Below are positions 1-12,116 of a stretch of 64,000 nucleotides of DNA, piece by piece. Below the pieces are notes generated by a model. It was not told the origin of the DNA. It saw only the letters and a list, made by a program, of their open reading frames with translations, and did not search any database. The stretch is from Prochilodus magdalenae (taxonomy: Eukaryota > Chordata > Actinopteri > Characiformes > Prochilodontidae), in the NCBI GenBank assembly GCA_024036415.1, contig JAMWET010001652.1, forward strand, positions 494,001-558,000, read 5' to 3'. Position numbers and translations under genes: made by a program. How positions within the stretch are numbered: the first letter of the stretch is position 1; every line of letters starts with the position of its first letter.

Positions 1-199
1 TTGGTGTACAGTAACTCAGTAAGTGTAATGTGTTAGTGTACTGTAAGTAGTGTGTTGGTGTACAGTAACTCAGTAAGTGTAGTGTGTTGGTGTACTGTAA
101 GTAGTGTGTTGGTGTACAGTAACTCAGTAAGTGTAATGCGTTAGTGTGCTGTAAGTAGTGTGTTGGTGTACAGTAACTCAGTAAGTGTAATGCGTTAGT
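1..199. repeat. 54-bp minisatellite, about 3.7 copies
   Basis: TTGGTGTACAGTAACTC recurs at 1, 55, 109 and 163, an exact 54-bp period. Each unit has two related halves (GTGTACAGTAACTCAGTAAGTG and TAGTGTACTGTAAGTAGTG). The array is cut by the window start. Confidence 0.9.
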
Positions 200-204
200 C
201 TGTT

Positions 205-430
205 CAGCCAAAAAGGGTTGACTAAGAGTCTTGTTCCAGAAATGATAACAGGACATTAGAGCCATAATAAATCAGGCTCCTGTTACTCTCCATACTTAAA
301 TACATTTGAAGGTAAATACTTGAGTACTTTTACTCCAGTGGAGATCTAAAGGGAGGAACCTCAACTACATGGTTTGTGTACTTCATCCACCTCTGAGGAC
401 CATATTGACATTGTGCATGTCACCACGCAC
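205..430. repeat. Dispersed repeat, copy 1
   Basis: The stretch with GTTCCAGAAATGATAACAGG and CTCCTGTTACTCTCCATACTT through a TTTGTGTACTTCATCCACC segment recurs at 12930-13055, where it sits inside a Tc1-like element. It has no coding content. Class unknown. Confidence 0.6.
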
Positions 431-2860
431 GTGCAGCACCACGGTACAGAAAGCAGAGTCTGTAAGTTTCTCTACAGCAAACAACTCTGAATGACTTCAC
501 ACCTCATTGATTAAAGTATGCAGGGATTTGGAAAAGTTGGCAGAATTCTCCTTTAAGCTCACGGTCTTCAAAGAAGCTCCAATTCTTAGAAGCGACTGAT
601 AAAGCAGAATGTAAAATGCACTTTAGGCTCGGCGTAGCTTCAGGAAAAGTTATAATTTCAAGGAAATGTGCACATAAAAAATGACTGAGTGCCTTAATTT
701 AATTGCTAATACGGGTCAATACAGATAAATGACTACCTGGTAATGTAATAACATAATGTATATGAATAGCATGATGTATAGAACTGTAAGGGGCCAAACT
801 ACCCCTCTTTATTAAGTCTGGCAGCAGCATAATAGCCTTCCAATGGCCAAAACAGTGTAACATGAGACTTTACAACATTGGCTACAAGGGTACACCGGAC
901 CTTTGTGATTGGAGGAAGGGATGGTGCAGTCGTGTCGAGCAATGATTAAGCTTCTTTATTTGAGACAGTGAGCGTTAAGAGCGAGAGCATTCAAGCGTGC
1001 CATCAATCATCCAGCACAGACGTAAGGCTCTGCGCTGTCACACGCTGACACAAGGGGGGCTGAAGACCAACCCTGCAGGGGCTTCGCCTCCTCTCAGGGC
1101 CCAGCGTACTAAAGCATCTGGCAGGATCATGCTGGAGATATTTTACTGGAGTAGGGGAAAAATGAGCCAATTTTTGTCATCATTCCTCAATCATTCAGTG
1201 CGATGCTCAAAATGCATGTGCAAACAGTTGGGAGAAATGTGTTAAGCGCTTTGATAAGCCCAGGGTATTCAAAATTGCAGGAAAAGTGAAAAAAGGGATG
1301 ATTAACGGAGACAGGCCGACATATCAGATCAGAGTTATATTCAGCCTTTAGAATGATGTCAGATTTTAAGGTGGAGGTGTTAATCCGGTGGATACTGGTC
1401 CTCCTCTGTAGGCTCCATGTAGGTCACTGATGTTAAATTTCTTATTTTAGTCCACGGGAGTCGAGCTGCCTGGGCTATTTGTGGCTTAAAAAAGCTGATA
1501 GGTCATCTTTACAAGCGCTTCTAAATATTGTTCTCCCTGCTGATTGCTCGGGCCTGTCTTTATAATAAATGAGGAGGACAACGACGTTAAGAATAATTTG
1601 CTTTACAGATTGTGCGCTTCAGTATCTGCGCTGCAGCATGGATTTCTCCAGCCTGGTGACAATATGAGTAGAGTAGATTGATAGCCTAATCCTTCTTTCT
1701 GAGCTGCAAGGCACATTTGCAGTTTGAGGGCTTGTGGAGAGGTTTGGTTTTGGGTGGGGGGGGGATTGAATTCCTACTGCATTGTGCGTGTGCTTGGTAT
1801 GTCAATATGTTATTGTGGATGGGTAAGTGTTCCCCAGGTTAACAGTCCAGTTCATTGATTCTGTTCTTTTGGAAGCGATGTGATATACAAACTATTATAC
1901 TTCCAGGCATCGCATAGGGATGCAGTTGAACTGAAATGCATCAGTGTTCCTCTTTATCAAGTGCAATATAATTACGCATTGTCCTCTCTGGTTTCACAGG
2001 CCGCTTTGAATTCGAGGGAGAAAGCATTTAAAGAGATTGCTCCAGGCCATTCAAATGCTGCTCACCTAACCGTTAGTAATTCACAGGATGGTGTGTGTGT
2101 GTAAGGGAGGGGGGGGGGGGACCATGTCAGCAGTTTTTTTCCCTTTCTCTTTTTCTCCCCTTTGGAGATAACATATAAATTAATGACAAATCACCACTAG
2201 CTCCAGGCTGCCACCAGTGGCAGGAATCAGGAACTGCACTCCCTCCCTCCCTCCCCCCATTTGTCCCAGTTCCACCTAAAAAAAGCAGAGCAGATTGAAC
2301 TTATCTGTGAACATAACATGTACACTCACAGCTTTGTAGATGGTGAATAAGTGGTCTGTTATTGCTTGTGAGGCCAGTAAAAGCACATGCATTGGCTTAT
2401 CATCACCCAAATAATAATATAAAAAGTATTATTATTATTAATAATAATAATAATAATTCCCTCGTGCCATTTTAGCCCTTTGAAACATGCCTATCTTGTT
2501 ACTTATATGTAAGTGTGGCTTGATGGTCGTGCACGTGTGCAGTTATTTTGCATCTACTGAAGATTAGTAGCTTTTATGTCTGCATGCTATGATAATTTGA
2601 AAATGAATGATGCCTATTTTGGATGGCTCGCCCACTAACAATTGGTTATAGAAAGCATGCCATCCATCCGCTAAGCAGTCTTTAGGCTGGGCCAAAAAGA
2701 AGAAGAAGAAGGAAAAAAAGGAGGAGGTGGGGGGGTTGCCAGATCTGAGTAACAGATGAATATATGTTTTAAGCACATGTGTGGAGCAGCATGCCGGCCC
2801 ATAGAAAACCATATAAGGAGATGAGAACAAGACCGCCTGTTCTGGATTCATCCTCGTGTT
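431..2860. other. Intergenic, no gene seen
   Basis: Only short chance reading frames occur. Poly-G runs lie near 1757 and 2107, and an (ATT/AAT)n tract at about 2425-2457. Most of 900-1700 lacks obvious repeats and may contain non-coding regulatory sequence, but nothing specific can be named. Confidence 0.4.
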
Positions 2861-3960
2861 GTTTATTTATTTATTAGCTATGGGAACCAAATATTCCTAA
2901 TCTCTCACTGCACCAATTTACCGTTAAAAGGAGGCCCGGGAAGTTAAGAGCGCTTATCAATCATCCTTATAAGCACCATCTGTTCCTCTTTTTTTGTTGA
3001 TGCAATGACACAAGTAAACAGGATGATCTATGGAACTGGCAAGCGTAAGGACAATGCGCAGAGAGTGAATAGCCCCAAAAATAGCAACATCATTATAAGC
3101 AATATCATTATGTTCTTCAAAGGCAGCCATCAGTCAATCTTATCTTCAGGTTATCTTCAGCATAAACTAAAGCAGAAATGAATACTCTCCAGCAACGGTG
3201 AAATCAGCCTCTCTTACTCTGTTTCATGTCACACATACACGTGGTTTGTATTATATTTTTTTGTCCTGGGTCTCTGTCATTAAGAAGAAAGGCCGCTCCA
3301 CGCCGAAAAAGCTCATGACTAATTTCTCATGCGCAGATAAAAATCTTTCCAATTTGATTCTATATTACAGCTTGGCCGAGCACTTCTGCTATTCTCCCTA
3401 CAATAATGATGAGAACCACATGCCCCCCTTGCACTTCATCTTTTCCCAGAGAAGCGAAACACGGACTCCCGCAGGATATTACAACCAGCAGACTGCTCTG
3501 TGTCCGTTTAGCTCTCGAAAAAACGATTGGCTTTGCAGGTTTTCTCGGAAAAGCGATTGCAGGTCGCTGCTTGCTTAGGAGGAAAACACCTCGGCTCGAG
3601 ACAATATGGCTGGCAAAGGCAAAGGCAAACACCCATAAGTACATCATAAATACTCTTGTTAATGGGGCTTGGTCTATCTGCGAGGCTGTGGAAAGTAATA
3701 GTCATCAGCTCCACTTGACAGAGGGCTATCATTAACACATGGATGGATGGCTTTAATTTGGGGATCGACAGAGGAATTCACAGGGAAGATTATGCCTCGC
3801 CTCCTTTGGTTTGAGTACTTGTGAGCAATATTTAAAGCTTTGCTTTACACCAGTTGCCTTGGTGATCCGCTGATAATGCTGTTAAAATCATATCATAATA
3901 CAGCATAGCAGCTGAGTGCAACAGGAGCGACATGACATTTCTGCAGCTGCTTGAATCGCT
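2861..3960. other. Unique intergenic stretch, possible conserved non-coding element
   Basis: About 1.1 kb without transposon ends or simple repeats and with balanced composition. It has overlapping but non-protein-like open frames on both strands at 3200-3740. These features are typical of conserved non-coding DNA around developmental regulators such as ARID5B. Conservation could not be tested here. Confidence 0.3.
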
Positions 3961-4857
3961 CAACCCTCAGCTTATTACTCACTTATTAGACTTGTTATTT
4001 GGTAACTACTACACAGCAAACCCACAAAGGATGAGCAGCAGAGCTCAAAATAACTAAGGAAGTCAGTTTCCTGAAGTTTCTTTTGAAGTTCATAATATCA
4101 AACATCAGAGCTTTGCCACATTCATTGAACTATTCAGCACAAACATCTCATTTACCCAAGTTTCCACTTACTCCAGAGCATGGTTAAAATCCAAATGTAG
4201 CTTTTTAGGATCCATATGGTAGGCACTGATAACAAACACTAGAACCCAGCAGAACCTAGAACCCGAAACAAGCTTCGATAAGAACCCCAAACCTAGGTAG
4301 GTAAAAAGGATATTTTAATGTACTAGAAATGTTCAAGCACATTATTGTTTTGTGTGCTAAATACAAATGCAAAATGTATATAGTAATAATACGTTACTCA
4401 GTAGTACTGTAGTGTCAATATATATTATATAAGTATATTTTAATGTAGTAGAAATGTAAATAATTAATTAAAATACATAAACCTAAGTGGTGTCTCAAAA
4501 TAGTACAGTTAAGTACAGTCAGTTTTATGTAAGTATATATTATATAGCACTATTGATTATATTTAGCATGCTTACTATATAGTTACTATATGAAAATAGC
4601 ACACCTTCAGTACATGAAGTATAAGTTTGAGAAACTATACTAAGTATACTTAAATTAAGTGAATGTCAGTGTATTTTTTTTTCCCTGGGAACAAAGTCCA
4701 CAAACACTTCTCTCAACCCCTCAACCCGCTTTGGTATTCTCAAAACATTGCTGATCTTGGATAAGATTCCTCTGATTCAGAATGCAGACCCCGATGTCTT
4801 AGGGCCGCAGCTTCGTTCATTTATATAGCTCACAGTAAGTCACACTGTGTGCTAAAC

Positions 4858-5257
4858 CAGGGGTTCTCGACCTTTCCTACCCCAATGTTCACCTGCTTAT
4901 AGCTAGAAAGCATAGCGGCCCACAAGAACACTAAACCCAACAATTAGAAATACAGTTTCTCCAAGAAATGTAGTTAAAGAGAAATTCTGATATGTCCGAA
5001 TTTAAACAAGGGAGCTGTGAATGCGTCCCCCCCCTCCCCATCTGTGAAACCTTGCCAGTGGTTAGCCAGAGGCTATGTCGTCTCAAACTGAGGGAGTTTA
5101 ATTAGCTGCTACTGTGCCTTTTTTATTTGTATTTATTTATAAATATATTGATAGTCATATACTTAATATAATGCTAATGTGGCTATATATGACGTTTCTG
5201 ACCCACTGCAAACTACTGCTTCCATCTAAATACAGACCCACATGTTGAGAACCCCTG
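4858..5257. mobile_element. hAT-like MITE
   Basis: The ends are CAGGGGTTCTCGACC and, inverted, TTGAGAACCCCTG, a hAT-type terminal repeat. Flanking 8-mers TGCTAAAC and TCCTAACG could be a decayed 8-bp target duplication, the hAT size. It is about 400 bp, AT-rich inside, with no transposase. Confidence 0.6.
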
Positions 5258-5533
5258 TCCTAACGCACATCAGCAGGACTGAACAACTTTACTAATGATC
5301 TGGATGCAGTTTGAAAGAAATTTTGGGCATGTATTTGTTTTAGAAACAATTTGAGCCTTTTGGGTGACTATTGAGTTCTAGTGTAAGCATTGTTAGCCTT
5401 TCTGCTCCAGTTTTAAACAAAAGTAGCACAATTTGGATTGCAAATGTGTCACGACTGACAGACTATATCTGGAGTAAACTGTGAATGTGTTTTATTTGCA
5501 GAACCATTTCTTTAGTAATGTCTGTTATAATAT

Positions 5534-5631
5534 GCAAAAGTGGCCTATACTGTGTGGACTGACTGTATAGATAACGGTAGTTTCAAACAGTTATCTATGT
5601 AGTCAGTCCACACGGTATGAGCTACTATTGC
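5534..5631 (+). ncRNA. miRNA-like hairpin (candidate)
   Basis: Arms 5534-5575 and 5590-5631 pair over about 40 bp around a 14-nt loop (5576-5589). The inner core TGTGTGGACTGACTGTATAG pairs with the 3' arm. Most departures from Watson-Crick pairing become G:U in the plus-strand RNA, with only a few mismatches and no bulge. Size (98 nt) and geometry fit a pre-miRNA. It could equally be a short foldback transposon relic. No mature miRNA was recognised. Confidence 0.4.
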
Positions 5632-5904
5632 TAGAAGAGTTAACTGGGAAAAGAAATTTGAACATTGTTACTGTCGGAACAAAACAACAACCCTCTAAAA
5701 ACTTCCATTATAGAAGAAGAAAAGCATTCTTATTTTTACTGCAAGATAAAGGGCCCAGTTCATGGAAAAAAAGTTTTATTTGATGCAGTATGCAATGTGT
5801 TTCCCCATTTAATCCATATCAGGAAGCTGCAAAAACAGCCTATTTTAAATTGGTTGTGTTTGCAGTATCATAAAAACCCCAATGCAAACATCAGCAGTGT
5901 TGCC

Positions 5905-6000
5905 CTCCCCAGTCACACCGAAGAAGGCTTTGGCTCAGACTACTCTTTGAACGAGGCATGATACAGGGCAGCCAATCCGAACAAAGATCATTTCCATATG
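5905..6000. repeat. Dispersed repeat family B, copy 1
   Basis: The stretch from CAGTCACACCGAAG through GACTACTC, GAACGAGGC and ATACAGGGCAGCCAATC resembles 13430-13525 and 62045-62115. The three copies share order and spacing but are diverged. Class unknown. Confidence 0.5.
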
Positions 6001-6135
6001 TCAATCTTAAAGGCACAGTAAGAAAAACTAATTGTTTAAAGTGAGGGGGTGTAAAATAAAATGATCGTGTAAAATAAATTACCATATAAACATTGTAAGT
6101 GCATCTCAGGGGAATAATAGCCACTGTGCAGGATA

Positions 6136-7108
6136 TACAGTACCAGTCAAAAGTTTAGACATGCTGCTCATAGAAGGCTTTCCTGATGTTTAGCATAATG
6201 CCTTACTTCAGAATTGAAGAAGAAGTGAAGACAACTATAAAATACCACTTATGGAATTCTGCAGTCCACCTTAAACAACCTCCAAAATGGAACTTTACAG
6301 GAGGGTAAAAGAGCTTTCTTATGAAAAGCTGGATGGAAGGGGAACTTGAACTTTTAAACAGTGCAAAGAAATAGATCAAAATGGTGATACATCACGTAAT
6401 ACTGTGATACAACACAAGTATATGTGCTACATCAGGATATATGTATATCGTCGCTGTCCAAAGAAAAACATCATATCTCCAAAATGGCAACTTTACAGGA
6501 GAGACCAAAAACCTCATTTCATTTGAATGGAAGTCAATGGAACCAGACGTCTTTCCAAGTAGTTTTGGGCCGTTTCTGTTGGTCCATTCATCATGAAATT
6601 TCCACACAGTGTAAACAGCAGCTCATGTGATCAAATGAGGCCTAAAAATAAAAATCAACAAAAATGCAGTGTAGATTATTTTCTAAGCAGTTTTGGACCA
6701 ATTCTAGTCATCTGTCATGAATGTAACACTAAAATGAAAGGGGAACTAGAACTTTTAAACAGTGCAAATGAAATAGATCAAAATGGTGATACATCACATA
6801 ATACTGTGATACATCACAAGTATATGTGGTACATCAGGATATATGTATATACTGTATATAGTGCAACAGCTTGTACCTCAGGGGGAAAATAGCCCCTGTG
6901 CAGGATATACAGTTACTTCAGAACTGAAGAATAAGTGAAGACATCAAACTATAAAATACCACTTATGGAATTATGCAGTCCACCTTAAACCACCTCCAAA
7001 ATTGCTTCAGATATCTCATCAGCTGTTAAGTGTAAGCCTGTAGAATCTTTAATATCACCAAACACATCCATTTAGATGGGCGTGTCTAAACTTTCGACTG
7101 GTACTGTA
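6136..7108. mobile_element. Non-autonomous Tc1/mariner-like element with internal duplication
   Basis: Terminal inverted repeats TACAGTACCAGTCAAAAG and its partner ending GACTGGTACTGTA, flanked by TA, bound a 973-bp element. Inside, two blocks (about 6180-6450 and 6720-7010) are near-repeats sharing AAATACCACTTATGGAATT and GTGATACATCACATAATAC. No transposase is left. Related fragments lie at 15820-15925, 23830-24170 and 45860-46065. Confidence 0.65.
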
Positions 7109-7639
7109 TGCCCTGTAATTCAATGTCAAATAGTAAAAATAAAAAACAATCCAAAGTCTAATTTATTTCAGCATTTGGGTTTACAGTCATTCATTAACTA
7201 TAAAGCAGAATGTAAGTTATGCAGGCATGAAGCTGAAGAAGTCAAGCGTGGGCCACTTACAGACCCCCACAGTTTAAAAGGTTAAAACCTAATTTGGAAT
7301 GTATGCACATAGGCTAGCAGTATTACAGAAAACATCATTTCGCAATTAAAAGCCACATTAGCATAGTTACTCTTTATAGCGAAGTGTTCACTGAAAGGTT
7401 ATTAGAAGGGCCCTGACTCTCTCTATTGCATAACAGGAGAAACATTAGTCCTGGGCAATTATTACAACTGCCTGCAAACAGCCTCCGTGACCCATGTTAT
7501 TCGGACATTGCAGGTTAACAGAGCGGAGGACACGTTGTTCTGGGCAAACGGTGCTCCCCCCTTCCCATTCACCCCTTCCCTCACTGCATGAGTCGGATGA
7601 ATCTATTTGCTGACAAGCACTCAATGTGTGCCTTGGAGA

Positions 7640-8060
7640 ATATGACACCGGCCCGATAATATTAGATCAATATCCACGTCTACTCCTACAGCTGCACTCG
7701 CGCTCCATCATCCAGGCGCATATTGGATTTGATTGTATTACTGCTTAAAGGGTCTTCCTTTGAAATGAAGCTAATTGGAGACGTTGTTTTATTTTTTTAT
7801 GATGTGGCCATGATTGATCGCGCTCCTCGGCACGGGATGAATATGCTAAACGAGCAGGCAGTGGATACAGTCATTACCATACAGTGCAAGCCCTACCCAG
7901 GCCTTTGCATAATTCAAACTCCTGCATGTAATAATGCAATTCATTACAGAGGAGCCCCCGCGCTTTAAGGATTGATATTAAAAATGCATTATTCGGCTTG
8001 TTATACAACACGCGTTTCGTCTGTCACAGAGGCGCAAAACTGCTTTGCATTATATAAACC
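7640..8060. promoter_or_regulatory. Candidate conserved non-coding enhancer
   Basis: About 400 bp of non-repetitive sequence dense in homeodomain-type sites: TGATTGAT (7811-7818, PBX/HOX-like), TTTGCATAAT (7904-7913, POU-like) and several TAAT cores. It is not protein-coding: the frames are not protein-like. An enhancer role, probably for ARID5B or CABCOCO1, is inference. Confidence 0.3.
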
Positions 8061-8390
8061 TTAACGCTAGCCCAATCCCAATATGGATTAAGCAACACGC
8101 GTAACAGAGAGTAACAGAGCAGCTAACTGCAGAGTCAGGTCTTGCTGCGGTCTAACATTTCAGTAACGCTTTACTTGAAGCCCTGCTATATAACACTGCC
8201 ATAAACATGTCGTGCCAGATGCCATATGCTGTCAGGAGTTGTCATGACTGCTTTTGTTTATTGATATAACATGACATGGGTTGCCATTATCAGTAATAAA
8301 CATAAAGATACTATAATTACCAATAATGGTACCATGGTGTAATTATATTGGACAAATCAGCATTATATCATACGTGGTTAGTGTTTATAA

Positions 8391-8920
8391 TAAGCTCACT
8401 GGACAAAAAATGAGTCACCTTGCATGTTTAAGGTTGTCGTAACTTCAGGCTCCTGCAGATTTAGTTGCATGTGGATGAAGGAGCTATAAATACCTGCGGG
8501 GTGTGAGTGACGGGACTCATAGATGGAAAAGAGGTGGTGCAGTGCAGTGAATGTCCAGTTCTATGTGTGCATAATGGGTCTCAAAGCAGATGTTGAAGAT
8601 TGACTAAAAGGAGTGACTGCATTTGGGCATGCCAAAGACCATAGTGAGACGACAGTAGATGAATTTGCAGGTGTATGAAAGTGTACGGTCATACAGGTCT
8701 ACCAGCTAAATCATCCAATAATGGAAAACCATTCACGAAATCTGGTCGAACTAAACAACTCTTGGATGCAAGAGCAGCTGAAAAGTGATGTGGCCTACAT
8801 CCAGAAACATGTCCAGTCCATGCCAAATCAAATCACAGCTATTATTTGTGCTCGTGGAGCTATTACATTCTGTTATGTAGTTTTCACACACAGGTGACTC
8901 ATTTTTGTCCGGTCAGCTTA
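8391..8920 (+). mobile_element. Tc1-like deletion derivative, family AGCTCACY, copy 1
   Basis: The ends are TAAGCTCACTGGACAAAAA and GACTCATTTTTGTCCGG followed by TCAGCTTA, a TA-flanked inverted pair about 30 bp long. The interior keeps transposase 3' sequence (GTCCAGTCCATGCC and the segment after it) shared with elements at 12117 and 13840. At 530 bp it is far shorter than a full Tc1 (about 1.6 kb) and cannot encode transposase. Confidence 0.7.
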
Positions 8921-9359
8921 CAATCATGCACTTTGCACCACCGATAACAACTGAACTTAAGGTTCCAGTTAATTTCCTACCTGCTCAAAAGGCAGCTGGG
9001 GCCGTTATAAGTACGATCAACAATTTGCTGGTCCTTTAAGTCATTTATGTCATTCCAATCTGGCTACATAGCTGCTTAACTTGTCAGTTAGTTTACCATA
9101 TGGTCAATTTGAAGTGCAATACTACAGTGTTCTGTAAACACACTCACACTCGCACTCACAGGAGCACAACTGATCGTGTCTATAATCAACTAAACCTTCA
9201 ATATTCCAGTTAGTAGTGAAAATATAAGGAAAGGCATTCTGTTGCATTGTGGCTCTCATCAAAAATGCTAATATCTTTAGCTTATAGCTTGTGCTCCCCT
9301 GAGTTAAACTTTTTTTTGAACTAGAAAACAAATACAGCAGATAATCTTGAGTGGAATTT

Positions 9360-9720
9360 GAAGGCTAGGCCAACACATTTAACTCTTCATCATGCTCCTT
9401 AACCATTCCCGAATAATGTGTGCAGCATGGCAGTATGCATTTTCCTCCTGGAAGAGACCAGTGCTATCCGGGAATACCAGTACCATGAAGGAGTGTACCT
9501 GGTCCACAACAACGTAGCACGTGTCAAACTGATATTCATCCGAAGGCCTGGACCCATGGTTAATCAACAGTGCATTGCCCAAAGCACAACACTCATCTCC
9601 ACTAGCTCATCTTTTTCCCACAGTGCACCCTGGTGCCTTCACTTCCCCAGGTAAACAGTGTACGTATACCTAACCATCCACATGTTGTAAAACAGTGGCG
9701 CAGAGTTTGGTAGTTCCTCT
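9360..9720 (-). pseudogene. Tc1-like transposase fragment
   Basis: Read on the minus strand, 9360-9720 resembles the C-terminal half of a common fish Tc1-like transposase: GTGAAGGCACCAGGGTGCAC, a CAATGCACTG segment, and a stretch around the last DDE acidic residue. The frame is broken by stops and gaps. Element ends were not found. Confidence 0.5.
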
Positions 9721-10309
9721 TCTCAAGCACACCCACTAAGCCTGGCAATAATTACATGAGATGAATCAGGTGTCCTTGAGCTGGTAAACTACCAACATGA
9801 CAGGAGCTGTGCAACCCTGGTATAAAATAACATGGGAAGCATCGTATCAGCTGACCTTCGTCCATTGTTCTGACGACTGTAGGCAGATTTTGGCTTATTG
9901 GTGTATATTTAGTTGTCCTAAGTGAGAAAACATGGGGTTGGCCATTTGCGTAGGCCCAAAACAAAACCAGCTTTATACTCCACCTTTCTGGAGAAAAGAA
10001 TTGCTGGCATTTGTTCAGCTTTGTTAAAGTATTCAGGGCCTCTTTGCTCCACTTTTATATGCGTTCAGCAGAACAGTTGTATAAAAGCAATAAAACTCTC
10101 GAGGTCATGTGTTATCCCAGTTGTAATTCGTGATAACACACCCACTCTCGTGTTCTATTGCTTAATAATCTGTCGTGGCAGCATTGGTATCTTTCCAGCA
10201 TGCTTATGTCAGTGTTATGTAGCAGGGATCGGTCTTGTTGCATTACTGTGCTGGATTCTGTTTCATTCTCCTCTGTCCTGGCCCTCCCTGACGTACTATT
10301 TCCATTTTT

Positions 10310-11760
10310 CATGAAAGCAAACATTCCTCTCCAGCGTCCCAGGTTATGACACGAAGAAAACGCCCACGCGCACGTTTCACAATACGGATGAAAAGGCTTC
10401 AAGCGTTTTCCAAAGTCGCTGCTGACAGGCAGCAGTGTCAACGCGAGACTGCTCCTTCCATTGATCAGAGGCAAACTACAACAGCCCGCCTCATGTATCC
10501 ACTAGGCTTCTGTACGCATGGCGACTTGATATTAACACCTAAATGTCATTTCCCTTTCCACACACTGGGCGTAATAAGTAAATGTTTGCCACGCTACGTA
10601 TTGCAAATCACAAAGCTCTGGCACTTTGTGTTTCCAATCACGGGACAAAGAAAGTTACTGTCGGACTCCAGTCGTAATGACCTTTTTATGGGCTCCTGCT
10701 TTATTGACAGGAAACATAAAGTGTTCAGTGTACACTCCTGGCTGGAATCAATGCAACACATCTACTGGATGCTTTCAAACACAATGGGCGATTTTATCTT
10801 ATCAACGTAACCAAGTGCTGTTGGCAAGATCCTGACCTGAAAAACTCTGACCTTCTTGCTGATATACGAGCAAAGAGAGGTGTATCAAATCATTTACACG
10901 GCGGAGCGGCAGCCAGAAACAAGGGGATAGGGCATTTTTCACATGTACGAGCGCATTTCTCACCGGAGACAGACTGCATTCTTTTGATAGAAATTGAAAA
11001 GGACTAGAATGTCAATAAAAGCCGACCTCCACGTCTGTTTTGTCTCTCTTGCGCTCCCCCTTTCTTCTCTGTTTGAAGGCAGCGGGGGTAAATATGAACA
11101 CAGAGTATTTTTCCAGATAAGGCCGGCACTAAAACATTTAAAGCCACCGAACGATTGGACCTGGGAAAAAAAAAGAGAAAGAAATAAATAAGAGGAGAGA
11201 ACGAAGGCCCGGGGTGCAGCTGCTTTACTGCAGCTCGTACGGCGAAGAATTAATGATTTATACACTCGATGAATTTCATTATGTAAGCAACATTAATGGC
11301 GCCTAACAGGACTGGAGAGGAATATAAACCACTGTAACAGATGATGTGGCTGAACTACAGGGCTGCTCAATTCAGCTGAAAAACAGAGGAAGCATATTGT
11401 TGGTGTTAAAAGTGTCAAGTTTCTAAAGAGGAACTATTTTTATGTAAATGGTATGGTGGAGGGGGTGGAGGAGGGGGGGATGCAGCAGTTGAAATGACAC
11501 GAGTTCCATGGAAACAAAGCAAAGTGATCTGCAGCATTTGCATGGATATGAGGCCGAGGCAGTGATCGAGGCAAAACGCTAAACCTGTTCCCTTTAAAAA
11601 GGGCTTTATGTATCGGAGCACGCCTGTCTCCGCTTTTTATTAGTGCTGCGGAGAGGCAATTTCGCCCTGGTTTCCTGCAACAATGCAAACATTATTTTTG
11701 TGTTCTGTAACACGACTGTAACTGCAGCGAATCGGTTGCGGCGCTCCAGCGTTTTGCAAT
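10310..11760. other. Unique intergenic stretch, possible regulatory DNA
   Basis: Non-repetitive, moderately GC-rich sequence with no transposon ends. Open frames at 10346-10810 and 10960-11265 look random in composition and have no recognisable domain or splice context. A conserved non-coding interpretation is possible but untested. A G-rich run lies at 11457-11480. Confidence 0.3.
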
Positions 11761-12116
11761 GAAAACAAGGTCTTAAATTACATGGTAATTTAGGAATGTG
11801 TGGAAAGCCAAAAGGCTACCAGTCAAGCATTCTGGATTACCCCCGTAACTTTCCTCCGCTCAAGGAAAATCTAACATCTGCTCCCAGGACCCGAGTCCAG
11901 TGTTGGACTTGAAGACCTTTCCGTCTCTGCTGGTCCAGTAAACGTCTTACACTCTTGGCAAAAAGCCTTCTATCATTATAAGCACCAATAGTTGGAACCC
12001 GTTTTGATGACTGTATAAAGGATCCATATCACAGGAAACAACTACTAAAAGGAGTCGCACTATGTAAACACTGTTTTAAAGGCATACCATTCCCAATCCA
12101 GGCCATACAGTTTATA

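Noticed and set aside
3198..3738. Overlapping frames of 76-126 aa on both strands as coding genes
   Set aside because: No splice context, no recognisable motif and equal openness on both strands; more like non-coding unique DNA.
7723..7968. 81-residue frame as a small protein gene
   Set aside because: Composition is not protein-like and the DNA looks like clustered transcription-factor sites.
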